DNA of 64,000 nt from Physella acuta (taxonomy: Eukaryota > Mollusca > Gastropoda > Physidae). Under the pieces are notes generated by a model, which saw nothing but the letters and a program-made list of their open reading frames with translations, ran no database searches and was not told the DNA's origin. Below, piece after piece: positions 46,632-57,714 of the stretch. The position numbers were made by a program, and so were the translations under genes. Location: positions 1 through 64,000 of the forward strand of contig NW_026732745.1 of assembly GCF_028476545.1 (NCBI RefSeq). The letters run 5' to 3'. Every line of letters starts with the position of its first letter. Within the stretch, counting starts at the first letter, position 1.

Positions 46632-49560
46632 TAGTCCATACTTTTAATTCCCCCCGACCATTCACCGGATTAATTAATCTTATTATCACCCTCATCCATT
46701 ATACAATGACCCTCCTCTCTCACAACTCCACCCTCATCCAGACGAAAATCGAACAAATTACTGACATTTATATTTGTTGTCCTACTCCAAACACCAATCG
46801 CCTGCCCCTTTTTCCTTCAACTCTGGGATGACGTTTAGTAAAGGGTCATAACCCCGATCGTACCGTGCTCAATTATTCCCCTTTTATTCCCCAGTATGAC
46901 CCTATATAATGTGTTGGTTTCGGCTGATTTCAAAGGGGGAAATGTTCAAATATGTGGTTAGTCCTGTGGTGTCGGGTAACACAGTGCCAACTACCATTAC
47001 CTTAGTTATACGCTATTATTTGTTCGCATTCGTATAGTTAATTAATTAATAATTTTTATCCACTCGTCAGATCTGGCTTTGAAACGTTAAGTATGTTGTG
47101 GTTTTTAAAATAAAGGTATTGATTAGCCGTACCCACATATTTGGCAAATCGTTGCTTTAATGTTAAGTTTAGGTCTTGATGTGAATCATCTTGCGATATT
47201 AGCTGGTTATACGAGTGCCAATTATACATTTACTTTGACATATAAAATAAAAAATAAAATTTTTGTTATATACCGGCTTCGGATTAAAATAACAAACAAA
47301 AAACACCCAAGGTTCTATAGTGTTGGCGTTGTCGGGTGTAGCGCGCGCACTTACTAATTGAGCGTTCTGTGTCCCTAACTTGCACTATGTAAAAATATAC
47401 ATTGGATATATAAGGCTAGTTAGAAGATTTTCTTACTTTGACATATTGCAGTTATTTTTGTCATTACCATTTCATTACGTAGATTACTTAATTCGCAAAT
47501 GTTTGTTATTCAAGCCAATACTATAGGATGTGTATTTTTTAAATTGAGTTAGGCTCTATCAGAATAAATGTATTGATTTTCAAACTTGATGTTTAAATGA
47601 CGAGCATGCAAATGACAACCCTGGTATTCGAGTGACGCGCATGCTGGTAGAGGCACAAAGGAGCCAAATCCTGTAATTGCAATCAACTTGAGTTACAATT
47701 CAGCCAAATTAACCCAATTCAACCCGCGTACCGCGCTAAAGACGTTAACCAGTGCCAAAAGGTTACAATCATCAAGCTGCCGCACAGAAAGTTAACCCAC
47801 AGTCCGCAATCCGGCCGGAATTGACCACATCGACCAGCAGAGAGCCAATGCGGTTTAACTCTAGTGTTTTATTCCAGTCAGATAGCTCAGTTGTGTCTAG
47901 TATCCGTGACGCGCTGGAAAAGCAGGTTCGACGACCTCGCGGCTCCTGAACTTAGCGCTTGTTGAACGGCATATTTCGTCCTGCGGCGACCCACCTTTGG
48001 GAGTAGAATTCAGCCGAGTAATGCTTATTGTTGGCAGCCGGCCACACGTTGGAGTGACCAGTGGATTGCGTAATTGGCCATTTTCACCCCAGGTCATTGA
48101 CCCGATGAGTTACGGGCAGTTTTCATTTGATATGCGTAAATCAGTTATTAGCGAAACCCGCCTCCCTGATTAGGTGTCGTCGCCGCTGTGGTCACGTGAA
48201 TGTGCTAGCGGTCAGCAGTTGGGAAGATATTTAGGTTTGATGTAATTATTACCGCACATTGTCCTGTCCTTATAAGGTCATTGACCGTCCTCGTGGTTTC
48301 TTTGTCTGATAGGTCGTACATGATTTGTATCCGCCCAGGCTAGAAAAGTTGTGTTTTTGTTTGTTTGTTTACATTTTCACTTGTAATTTGTCGTCCTCGA
48401 TTTTCTCGATTGATGAAATGGCTAGAAACTATGAAGCTATCACGGTTGATCAAAGCCAAATAAAAAACAGTTTAAATAATTAGTTTGAATTATTTTATTT
48501 ACATTTGTAATAATAATAGTATTAGATCGCTATTTAATGAACGATTCCCCCCCCCCCCCAATGTATTGGCGTTATAAGCAGCGACCCAAACGTCCTAAAT
48601 ATTTAGTGGTAGACTAAAGCTTTGTTTTAAGAACACAGTCTTCGAGTTGTTCCCATTACAATCTTTATTGTACTCATTTACTGTGAAGCCGGGGTTCTCC
48701 ACTTGATTGTTTTGTGAGCTTATTTCCCCACGCACACGTTAGCTTTTGTTGGCACTGCTCCAGTTCCTACAACTGATTAGCATTAACGCTTCTTATTTGC
48801 GGATTATGATGGGTTTAGATATTAAAATAAACATGATTTCTTAGGAAAGCACTGCTAATCTTCAATTAACAGGAAAAAAAATTGCTAAATACACAGGAAA
48901 AGATTTCAATGTAAATCTTATAAATTAAGAAATCAAATTTCCTTTCACTCTCCCAGTTACTTATATACTGGTGTTGTGCCAAATGTTCACATAGAGTGGT
49001 GTGATACTGAAAAATCAAGACCACAATTGTTGTACTACAAAGGCCATCACATCACTATTGATAAAATGCCACGCTTATAATAGGGTTGTTAATTACTAGC
49101 ATGTCAAAACCCTCAACGCCCAGATGGGAATCGTAGAACGCGTCGTTTTTTAGCAAATAAAATAAAACGGAGTGACACACTACCTAGCGGGTGTACTTTG
49201 AACTATAGACGCTAAAGGATTTTCGACTCAATCTTATCTGAATAGATTTTGGAAAATTTAGCATCGGCTTCCCCCATGTCCGTGAAAGCCATCGCCTATC
49301 TCCGTTTTAGAGCGAGTGTGTATAAAAAGAAGTGAATCATCTTTATCTGCGGTCCGTGACGTGACACTGCATAGATGGACGTGAGAGTTTCTTTGTGGGT
49401 CAATTACAGCGGGTCATCTCAAATAGGACATATCAGGTGTGTTTGGACCTGCTGGCTTACCCGTGTTTGCTTTGGTTTAGTCGTTGTCGTACCCCGTACT
49501 GGTGTTTTGGTTTTTGATCCTGTTGTATGTTTTGTGTGTGTTGGGGTGGGGGGACAGTAC
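46632..49560. other. long intron-like stretch, no supported exon
   Basis: A frame at 47752-47949 is the most protein-like segment (mixed composition, 65 codons). It lacks convincing splice sites in the gene's phase and sits in a non-repetitive, somewhat GC-richer patch (47690-48260). I leave it uncalled. A poly-C run lies at 48546-48559. Confidence 0.35.
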
Positions 49561-49564
49561 TAAA

Positions 49565-49790
49565 TGTTTGACGGGATTGATACAACTATTTGTCTACAGG
49601 GGAACACAAACAGTACTAAACTTTACACAGGGGACACATACAAGTATGAGACGACGGGGGAAAACACGTAGTAGTACTAAACTTTACACAGGGGACATAT
49701 ACAAGTATGAGACAACAGGGGAATCCATGTAATAGCCTACTTATCTTTTTACAGGGGACAGATACAAGTAAGGAACTTTCGAAAATATGT
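49565..49790. repeat. 66-bp minisatellite, left part
   Basis: Units with AGTACTAAACTTTACACAGG, GGACATATACAAGTATGAGA and a GGGGAAAACACGTA-like link occur about three times. Related but more diverged units resume at about 51250-51425, beyond the Helitron-like block, so the array was interrupted by that insertion. Confidence 0.8.
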
Positions 49791-49794
49791 ATTA

Positions 49795-50173
49795 CTAGCC
49801 GACCCGCGGCGTATCATACGCCGCTATTTAGTTGTTTTATTTTCTACTTTTCAGTAATTCATAATTTGTGAATTCGACAGTACCAATGCTGCCACTAAAA
49901 ATATTTGCTTTAAAACACTATCAGTAGCTCGTAGGACGATACCGCCCCCCCCCCCCCAGTGAATGCAAACTCCTTTTAGTTACCTCCCCTAAGTTTAAAA
50001 TCGTTTCCAACTAAATTATCTGCCCCTAATAGTCGTCACTAAACCCTGTTCTACGATTGTAAACATTTAGCGTGAATCACAGCTCACCAGATCATGTAGG
50101 GGTGGGGGTGTTAAGGAGCGCGCTTACAGCTTGTTTTCTAGCGTCTCCATGAAGAGAATTATATATATGTATA
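49795..50173 (-). mobile_element. Helitron-like element (3' end resolved)
   Basis: Read on the minus strand, the segment ends in a perfect hairpin, GCGGCGTATGATACGCCGC (49806-49824). Seven bases further comes CTAG, followed by T, as expected for the 3' end of a Helitron (hairpin, CTRR end, insertion between A and T). The presumed 5' end abuts the 3' end of the next element at 50174 and reads TATACATATATATAATTC, lacking the expected leading TC. No helicase or Rep coding was seen, so it is non-autonomous. Confidence 0.6.
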
Positions 50174-51240
50174 CTAGCCGTCCCGGCCAGGCCCTGCTCT
50201 GGCTTTTGTAAAAAAACTTTCTGTTAAAGACCATTACCTGTGTGTTTAGTAATCATCATAAACCCGGCATTGCCCACCCAAACCACAACCAACCAAAACA
50301 ACAAAACGCAAACATAACGCTAACACAATTACAAATACAAACGAAAACAAAAACCTAACAACAAACCCAACCACAACCACAAACACCAATACAAACACAA
50401 AGAAAAAACAAACAAAAAAGCAAACGAAAACAAAAACCTAACAACAAACCCAACCACAAACACCAATACCAACAAAATAAAAAAAAACAACGAAAAAGCA
50501 AACGAAAACAAACCAAATCCAAACGCAAAACCAACCAAAAACACAAATACAAACCCAAAGAAAAAAACACAAACAAAAACGAAAAAAAGAAAGAACAAAA
50601 ACGAACCAAATCAAAACGCTACCACTAACGCAAACCCACCTAAACACAAAGAAAACACTAACGCGAACATAAACGCCCGGGGCGGAATCACCTGTTTTAG
50701 CTTAATGAACGACTATAGTACCCCAACTTATTCATAGTCTTTTGCACTCACTTAAACGAACGCGCCTGTTTCAATTTAATGAACAATTTTAATACTCCAA
50801 GCTTATCCGTAAAATACCTACAACATTTGCACTTGATCAATCCCCGCTAATTATGTAATTATTTTTTTTTCCCAACACCAAAACAAAGTAATTAAAAAGT
50901 AAATTATTTTCCACAAAATGCAATGGTTTTATAAAGGGAAGTAATTGTGTTTTCCTAATTTATCAAAGGGAAGTAAGTGCTATAGGACTAAATAAAGACA
51001 TAATTAGAATTGTTGTAAAAGATGATATTTTTTTTAAAACTTGCGTTAAATGAACATGCCGACAATTATTACTATAATTTGAAAAATGAAAATTATTTCC
51101 CAACACTTTCAATAGTAATTTTTCAACTCATAAATTTAGAGAAATGCGCACGATAATATTATAACACTTTAATCCATCGAAGACCAACGACAAACATATG
51201 CGTTACATACAGAACTGAGCTTTATATATTAGATAGAAGA
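50174..51240 (-). mobile_element. Helitron-like element, about 1.07 kb
   Basis: On the minus strand it starts A/TCTTCTATCTAATATATAAA, a typical Helitron 5' terminus with an A flank. It ends with an imperfect hairpin (GCCAGAGCAGGGCCTGGC) followed by CGGGACGG and CTAG/T. It sits head to tail against the element at 49795-50173. No Rep-helicase frame is recognisable. It carries the extreme A/C-skewed tract at 50275-50670. Confidence 0.62.
50275..50670. repeat. A/C-only skewed tract inside the Helitron
   Basis: For about 400 bp the plus strand is almost entirely A and C with rare isolated G and T. It is built of short ACAAAC/ACGAAAAC words. A block GAAAACAAAAACCTAACAAC occurs at about 50343 and again at about 50426. 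Long hydrophobic F/V/L/C-rich frames on the minus strand here are a composition effect and not genes. Confidence 0.9.
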
Positions 51241-51249
51241 TAGATTGCC

Positions 51250-51425
51250 TAGTAAAAAGTTAAGTACTACTACAAGTATGCACTACAGTGGAAAACTTTT
51301 GGTATTAGCTTCATTAATTTTTTACAGGGAACAAATACAAGTAGGTGTATACAAGGTAAAACGTGTATAGTACGAAACTTTGTAAAGGGTACAATACACG
51401 TATAAGAGGAAACAATTGTAGCACT
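51250..51425. repeat. 66-bp minisatellite, right part
   Basis: TTTTTACAGGGAACAAATAC, GTATACAAGGTAAAACGTGT and AGTACGAAACTTTGTAAAGG correspond to the units at 49565-49790, with considerable divergence. Confidence 0.6.
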
Positions 51426-52575
51426 GTTTACTGGACACTAACTATACAGATTCTACAGTAGGCCTACATACTTAGTTATTTTCACGGTATTGTTTCACTC
51501 ATCCAAATCTTAGCAAAGATATTGGTGTATTAATCTTTCTCCAGCCAACGAGTATCAAACATTTCATCAGCCTGCTCCCGTCATCATTTTAAAACAAATT
51601 AAAGAAAAAAAATCTCATTAACATAAAATCTAACAGCCACTCATCTATTAGAATTTCCATCTCCCCCCCCCCCCCCCATCTCCTTCTATATAAATTGGCT
51701 ACAGGCTATAATTTAAATTGACCGCTCACAGCTGCTAAGCCATCCTAGCACCTGGAATCTCAACATTTTAAAATCTCTTTATCTGTTTTAAAAAGGAAAA
51801 AAGAAAACTTTAAAGCACGTGAAAAAAAAAGTTTTGAAACGAGGCCAGCTGCCCGACCTGATAGCACGTGCCGGGTGGTTAAATTACCTCTCTCTGACCA
51901 ACAGTAAACTGCCACTGTCTTTTTTCTTGGTTCCATGCTGGGAGGATCAAGTGTCCACCTACAACTGGACACCCCCTACCACCATCACCACACAACGCGT
52001 ATTTCCTTTTGATTTGAATCGCCGTTGTCTTTTTATTAGCTACATCAAATCTTGCTGGATGCGTGGGTGGGAGGGGAGATCAGGGGAGGTCACCGCTATT
52101 GGAAGACATGACCTTGAGCATTTCAGGCGAGCGGCGGTTATTTTATTTTCCTTCCTTGATTAATGTACCGTGTCCTCGCTTTTAATCTTTATAAAAAGCT
52201 TTAATTTGTCCTGATAGAAATTACTGTGCTTTTACAAACCTTAACTTCACATATAATGTAGACTAAATGGGAATATGTCTGTAAAAGAAACCTATAGTTA
52301 TCACATTTTGCTTTCTATTGAAATTGACGGAAATAATTTTTGGACTAGTAGCATTGATCAGTTGACTAGTTGAAGACTGTACATGGCCCGCTTTGTTTAG
52401 CCCCTGATCTATCCGGAGTCGAAAATTTTATGTGCGAGCATACTTAATTAGGAAGTTTAAAAGTTTAAATGTTAATTTAATGTTTCGCGATTTTTAGAAT
52501 TGTATAGAGTTTTAATGCTAACCCAATACTTTGTCATGTTACTATAACTAATATTTCAGTATGTTTTTGTCATGT
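51426..52575. other. intron-like stretch, no exon
   Basis: A poly-C run lies at about 51662-51677. A frame at 51819-52163 has no recognisable domain; part of it crosses AT-rich DNA, and it is not called. Confidence 0.35.
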
Positions 52576-52580
52576 TACAA

Positions 52581-52583
<3 letters not shown>

Positions 52584-52624
<41 letters not shown>
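52584..52624. repeat. TA microsatellite
   Basis: A pure (TA)n run of about 40 bp. Confidence 0.95.
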
Positions 52625-52627
<3 letters not shown>

Positions 52628-52629
52628 AA

Positions 52630-52945
52630 TCCAAGCGAATCGATTCTAACGTATCGATGTCTAGCATTTCAGAAGTATCGATATCTTATTCAACCCCAGC
52701 GATTTAGCTCTTTAATATCGTCGTCTAATATCAAAGAATCGATATTCACATAGCAATGCGATTCAAAAGTTTCGTTATTCAAACCAACCCTTCTGAGATT
52801 AGGTTAGCAGTATCGATATTTAACCCAACCTTTCTGTTATGATGCTAGAAGTATCGATATTTAACCCATCACGTCAGTAATGCGAATCAGAAGTATCGAT
52901 ATTCAACCAAACACCTCAGTAATGCGATTCAGAAATATCGATTCG
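52630..52945. repeat. minisatellite carrying TATCGATA sites
   Basis: Degenerate units of about 45-55 bp with GCGATTCAGAAGTATCGATA and TTCAACCCAAC recur about seven times. At least four contain the palindrome TATCGATA and others keep ATCGAT. Confidence 0.8.
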
Positions 52946-54270
52946 CTTGTTGACGAGCCACGAATCCCGAGCCGGTGACCGCCTGCTTCACATTTGACGG
53001 AACGCTCCGGTATAAACGGTACGACCTTGACACCAAATAGTGTACACCCTAGCGCCACACTCAACCATGCAGCACTTTATAAAAAAAAACAACCTCTAAC
53101 ACAACGTTGTATACAGCTTGCACCCAAGTACTATCAGCACACGTACACCTGAAATACTTGTAACCCCCACCCCCATTTTTTTCCACCTGTACCCGACACC
53201 TGAGTTTTAAAATGAGCCGGAGAATAGCTCGCCCTGTGACGCAGTTGTTTCCCCGTCTGTGAAATAAATGTGAAGGAGTTACCTTTAACGTTAGAGAGAG
53301 AGAGGGGGGACGCTACGAAGTCTCCGGGCCTTGAATAGGGACATAGCGTGGGAAAACTTGCGCCCGGGACATCGCTGGCGTCTTGAAGTTATTCAAGTGT
53401 AAGAAGGCTATGAGAGGGGTTCTTTTTTTCTTCTTCTTTTTTAAATATTAAATTGTATCCCCCCCCCCCCCCCTTCACCACACACAACCACGTATTTGCC
53501 ACTAAAAAAAACCCTCCATTTGAAAATACACTTTATATTCTCCGGCTTTGTCTGATTATGAAAAAAAAAAGTCCCTATGTTAAATCGTTTCGAACGGTAC
53601 TAGTTAAAGATATTTTTTTATTCTTTTGTGTATTGATAAAGGTTGAATTACTCCTCGTTTATGGCGAAAAGTAGTAGTAGTGGTGTATGCATAAATATAA
53701 TGTTTACTCGGGTTGTTTACACTTGAACATTTGTTACTGCAGGAGTTTAGTTCAGGATATATTTATGTTTAACATTTGTTATTCGTTATACATGTTGTTT
53801 TAATACCTCTTGTATTTAATCCAAGAAGCAGGTGTTGTTATTCAAATAGCAGTGTTGACATTGTTATTTATTTCAACGTCAAATGTAGACACAGGTACAT
53901 AATAAAGTCCCAGAAAAGCAATATTTAAGTTAAAAAAGCAAGTTATGATTCAGTGTACATAATAATTGTAATTAAATCTGTGAAATATGAATCGCTCTCA
54001 TCAGCGTTGGAGGATAAAAAAAAATTCACCCTCTAATGATTATAATTATAACGGGGCTTCCCCGTCGGCTACACGGCAAACCTGAATACACCTTGATCGT
54101 CAGGAGGTCAGTGAACTCTCGTCCATTATAGGTGGCCAGTGCTGGTCACCGTCATGGCGGTGTGATGAATGCGCTGGTTATCTCGTGTCCGCTGTTATGG
54201 CAAGTCGCTTTAACGAGATGTCCGACTTATCCGGGTTTAGATGGTCAAATACGAGATGGTCAATTCATTT
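52946..54270. other. no supported gene
   Basis: GC-richer unique sequence at about 52950-53400, then a poly-C run at 53459-53473 and AT-rich DNA. A 73-codon frame at 53453 starts in the poly-C run and is not convincing. Confidence 0.35.
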
Positions 54271-55010
54271 ATCCTACCGTATTAAAATGGTCAAATATGT
54301 GTATCCTGCCATGTTAAAATTGTCAAATATGTGTATCCTGCCATGTTAAAATTGTCAAATATGTTTATTCTACCGTGTTAAAATGTTCAAATATGTTTAT
54401 CCTACCGTGTTAAAATGGTCAAATATGTTTATCCTACCGTATTAAAATGGTCAAAAATGTTTATCCTACCGTATTAAAATGGTCAAAAATATTTATCTTA
54501 CCGTACTAAAATTGTCAAATATGTTTATCCTATTCAGTTTCAATAATCAAATATAAATGTATACATTCTAATCTGTTTAGATGGTGATGTGCATGTTCAC
54601 TCATCCATCCAGTTTCGATGGTCAAGTTTAAGTTGTTTTACCCTATCCAGAGTAGATGGCCAAATTGTTTTAAATATTCTCTCCAGTTTAGATGGTCAGA
54701 TAGACGGATCCATAATATAAGCTTGTCCTTCCTATCCAGTTTAGATGGTCAAATATAAGCTAATACATGCATCCAGTTTAGGCGGTCATGTGTAAGTTTA
54801 TCCACCCTATCCAGTTTCGATGGTCAAGGAAATGTATCCATTTTACCCTGTTTAGATTGTCAAGTGTAAGTTTATCCACCCTATCCAGTTTCGATGGTCA
54901 AGGAAATGTATCCATTTTACCCAGTTTAGATGGTCAAGTGTAAGTTTATCCACCCTATCCAGTTTCGATGGTCAAGGAAATGTATCCATTTTACCCAGTT
55001 CAGATGGTCA
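54240..55010. repeat. minisatellite with ATGGTCAAATATG units
   Basis: The first part (54240-54540) is a 32-bp array, with units like GTTAAAATGGTCAAATATGT and TTATCCTACC. It grades into a 73-bp higher-order form with TATCCAGTTTCGATGGTCAA and TTTAGATGGTCAAGTGTAAG, whose best copies lie at 54800-55000. Confidence 0.9.
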
Positions 55011-55535
55011 TGTGTTTTTCCACACAACTTTTGTACGTTGTTTCTGACCGCACCAACCTATCGCATACATCCCAGTCACCACAATATAGTTGAGCACCAA
55101 AGCCGAATAATTTAGGAAATTAAAAAAAAAAAATTTCCTGTCCGTGTACCGAGCCTCCAGTGCCTGCTACCTCCCACGAAGAATTAGCTCCCTTCCTGTC
55201 TGCCAAAGCTTGTGTTTGAAACCTGTCATAATATCTCGCCCGCTATGCTGGTTGTAATGACATCTGTATTTTAGCCACCCCGCATTGTCTCGCTACACCA
55301 ATGCTCTTGTCACAGTGCCCTGTCTTCATTTCAGGCCACTCAAAAAATCCTTTTGCGCACCATTCAATAAAATAGTTCTCACCCTAGTTATGATGTTCAG
55401 TTTAATTTAACTACACAATCTACGAGCAGATAAAAAAGATGTTATACACTTAGTAACCCGAGACGTTTTTAAGTTAATTCTTTTTTAGTTAAAAGAAAGC
55501 ATTCGTTTTCTGGTATTCTCCGCGGGGTATTCTGC
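55011..55535. other. no supported gene
   Basis: Unique sequence with no exon recognised. Confidence 0.35.
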
Positions 55536-55539
55536 TGGT

Positions 55540-55750
55540 GACGTAGTGACAATGTGATTCGGTGCAAATGACGCACACAATGTGATTCGGTGCGGTGACG
55601 TAGTGAGTGTGATTTGGTGCGGGTGATGCGCCGACGGTGCGATTTGGGTGCGGGTGACGTAGTAAGTGTCATTTGGTGTTGGTGGACGCTGTGACGGTAC
55701 GATTTGGTGCGGGTGATGCTTTGACGGTGCGATTTGGTGTGGATGACACT
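55540..55750. repeat. degenerate 28-30 bp repeat
   Basis: Variants of GTGCGATTTGGTGCGGGTGA followed by TGC-GACG recur about seven times. Confidence 0.8.
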
Positions 55751-56185
55751 GACCATTTTGCCAAGAAAAACTATGAATTAAAAATTCGTTTGATCAAGTC
55801 TGCCCTCAAACACAAGGAAATGCATCAGGCTCAAAATGTTATAAAGTGACCATTGTATGATTTTTCTTTTCGCCTTATATTACTTTCACCATAACTCGAC
55901 GATTTTCCATTTAACCGTTTTCCCTTTAAAAAGTCAGCGTCGCGATCACGTCAAACAGGACACTTGTAGCGAGGTGGAACCTTTTCACACACCCCGAAAT
56001 CCCACCCGGAGATCCGCCATTGGAATGTCAGAGTTGACGGCCTAACCATTGATATCCGATGTCGGTCAAGTCCGGTCAGTCTCTGCTGGACCTGGCAGAT
56101 GGCGGTAACGTTACACCACGCTGGACTCAAGGTCACGCCAGGACACTGGGTCAGGGACCTACAGTGAGCAGATAGACCTAGGAAT
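55751..56185. other. unique stretch between arrays
   Basis: Somewhat GC-richer at 55940-56160. Frames on both strands here run into the neighbouring 27-bp array and are not supported. Confidence 0.3.
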
Positions 56186-56710
56186 AGGGCAATGGGAGTT
56201 AGTCCTGAAGTAAGACGATGGGCAGATAGCCCTGAAGTAAGACGATGGGCAGATAGCCCTGAAGTAAGACGATGGGCAGATAGCCCTGAAGTAAGACGAT
56301 GGGCAGATATACCTCGAATAAGACAATGGGCAGATAGGCCTGAAATAATACAGTGGGCAGATATTACTGAAACAGTATATTGAACAGATACCACTGAAAA
56401 AGGAAAGCGAGCAGATACCCATGAAAAAAGACAAAGTGGCCAGATATTCCGAAGTAAGACAGTGGGCAGATATCACTAAAATAAGACAAGTGGCAATATA
56501 TTAAGAACACATCACTTAAAAGTAAGAGTGGGCAGATAACCCCGAAATAAAAGAATGGGCAGATAACCCCGAAATAAGAGAATGGGCAGATAACCCCGAA
56601 ATAAGAGAATGGGCAGATATATCCTTGAAATAAGACAAAGGCCAGATATCCCTAAAAAGACAGTGGGCAGATATCCCCAAAATAAGACAGTGGACAGATA
56701 CCATTGAAAT
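56186..56710. repeat. 27-bp minisatellite
   Basis: The unit CCTGAAGTAAGACGATGGGC plus AGATAGC is near-perfect for four or five copies at 56200-56310. Diverged copies with GGGCAGATA cores extend to about 56705, with a second homogeneous block at 56525-56610. The period of nine codons creates open frames on both strands that are not genes. Confidence 0.93.
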
Positions 56711-57640
56711 AAGTATTGATTTACAAGTCAAATAGAATGGAAATGCGTGTTAATAGGATTAGCTACATCGGCTGGTAGTAGAAGTTGTCCCTCATCTCTT
56801 TCATTGCCAGGATCTGCTCCATACATATAACAAAAACAACAGCACAAACAAGCCATTTTATTCTACCAAAGCCAACACAGATTTTTTATAACAAAAACTC
56901 AACAAAGGTTTTAAAGCAAAAAAAAAAAAAAAACCCGAGTTTAAAAAACTCAGAAAAACGAATGTAGAAACAGCATGCGTAAATGTGATGTGAAACTCCT
57001 CACCATTTCAATACATTTCCTGTTTGTATTTTTTTTTTCTTAAATTTTAAAACTTGAACAGCCAACTATCTCATATTACTAGTATTGCCAAGGGCTTTTT
57101 TTTTTTTTTGGTTTTGTTTGTTAAAGGACTTCCTCCTGTCTCTCTCATAAAAAATATGATCTGAACGAGATAGGGTGCAAGGCGGGCCTGATACCGTGTT
57201 CGGTCATTCACCCCCACACGCCGGCCGACCCCAGGTACGGTGGGGGGGGGGGGGGGGGGGGCTTAAGACGCAAGACGAAACGAATGGACAAGACACAATG
57301 CTACACCACCGGGCTCAGGACAAACGGGAAATGCTATCAGTGATAAGGAACTCAGTTATCAAGGTTTTTAAGGGAACCTTGGGGGGAGATAACAAAGATG
57401 CTTTTCAACGCCTTGTTGACAGTGGTTGTCGTTCTTGTGTGAGATGTGATGAGGGAGTTTGCTTTTCTTTCTCACCGATTCGATTTGAACTGGTTGTTTT
57501 ATACAGTCAAAAGTTACATTTGTAAATGTGTCATGTGTGGTTTTTCAAATGTGCAGTACATTATTGTATATAGTTTTTTTTTGTGTGCTGTTTTATCCTA
57601 GTATCGTACGATTAGACTCATATTTAATTTTATTAGGGAT
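56711..57640. other. no supported gene; poly-G tract
   Basis: A long poly-G run occupies about 57242-57260. A segment ending CCGACCCCAG/GTACGG looks like an exon end, but no acceptor or compatible phase was found upstream. Confidence 0.35.
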
Positions 57641-57714
57641 AGTGCTTATTTCGTCTTACAGTAGATGAAATAAGCAACGTTTCTCTTACCTTAACGTAAG
57701 ACGAAATAAGCACT
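57641..57714. repeat. perfect 19-bp inverted repeat
   Basis: AGTGCTTATTTCGTCTTAC at 57641-57659 is repeated in perfect inverted form at 57696-57714, with a 36-bp spacer that also contains a partial GAAATAAGCA match. It could be a small MITE remnant or a hairpin; no flanking duplication was seen. Confidence 0.85.

Noticed and set aside
47752-47949. 65-codon mixed-composition frame as a possible exon
   Set aside because: No acceptor and donor pair in a compatible phase, and no recognisable motif.
50329-50647. Hydrophobic minus-strand frames resembling membrane proteins
   Set aside because: They result from the A/C-only composition of the plus strand; there is no start context, domain or splice support.
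55951-56731. Frames of up to 147 codons on the minus strand
   Set aside because: They follow the 27-bp minisatellite, whose length is a multiple of three.
57175-57240. Possible exon ending CCGACCCCAG/GTACGG
   Set aside because: No compatible acceptor; the frames give stops or asymmetric phases, and it abuts a poly-G tract.
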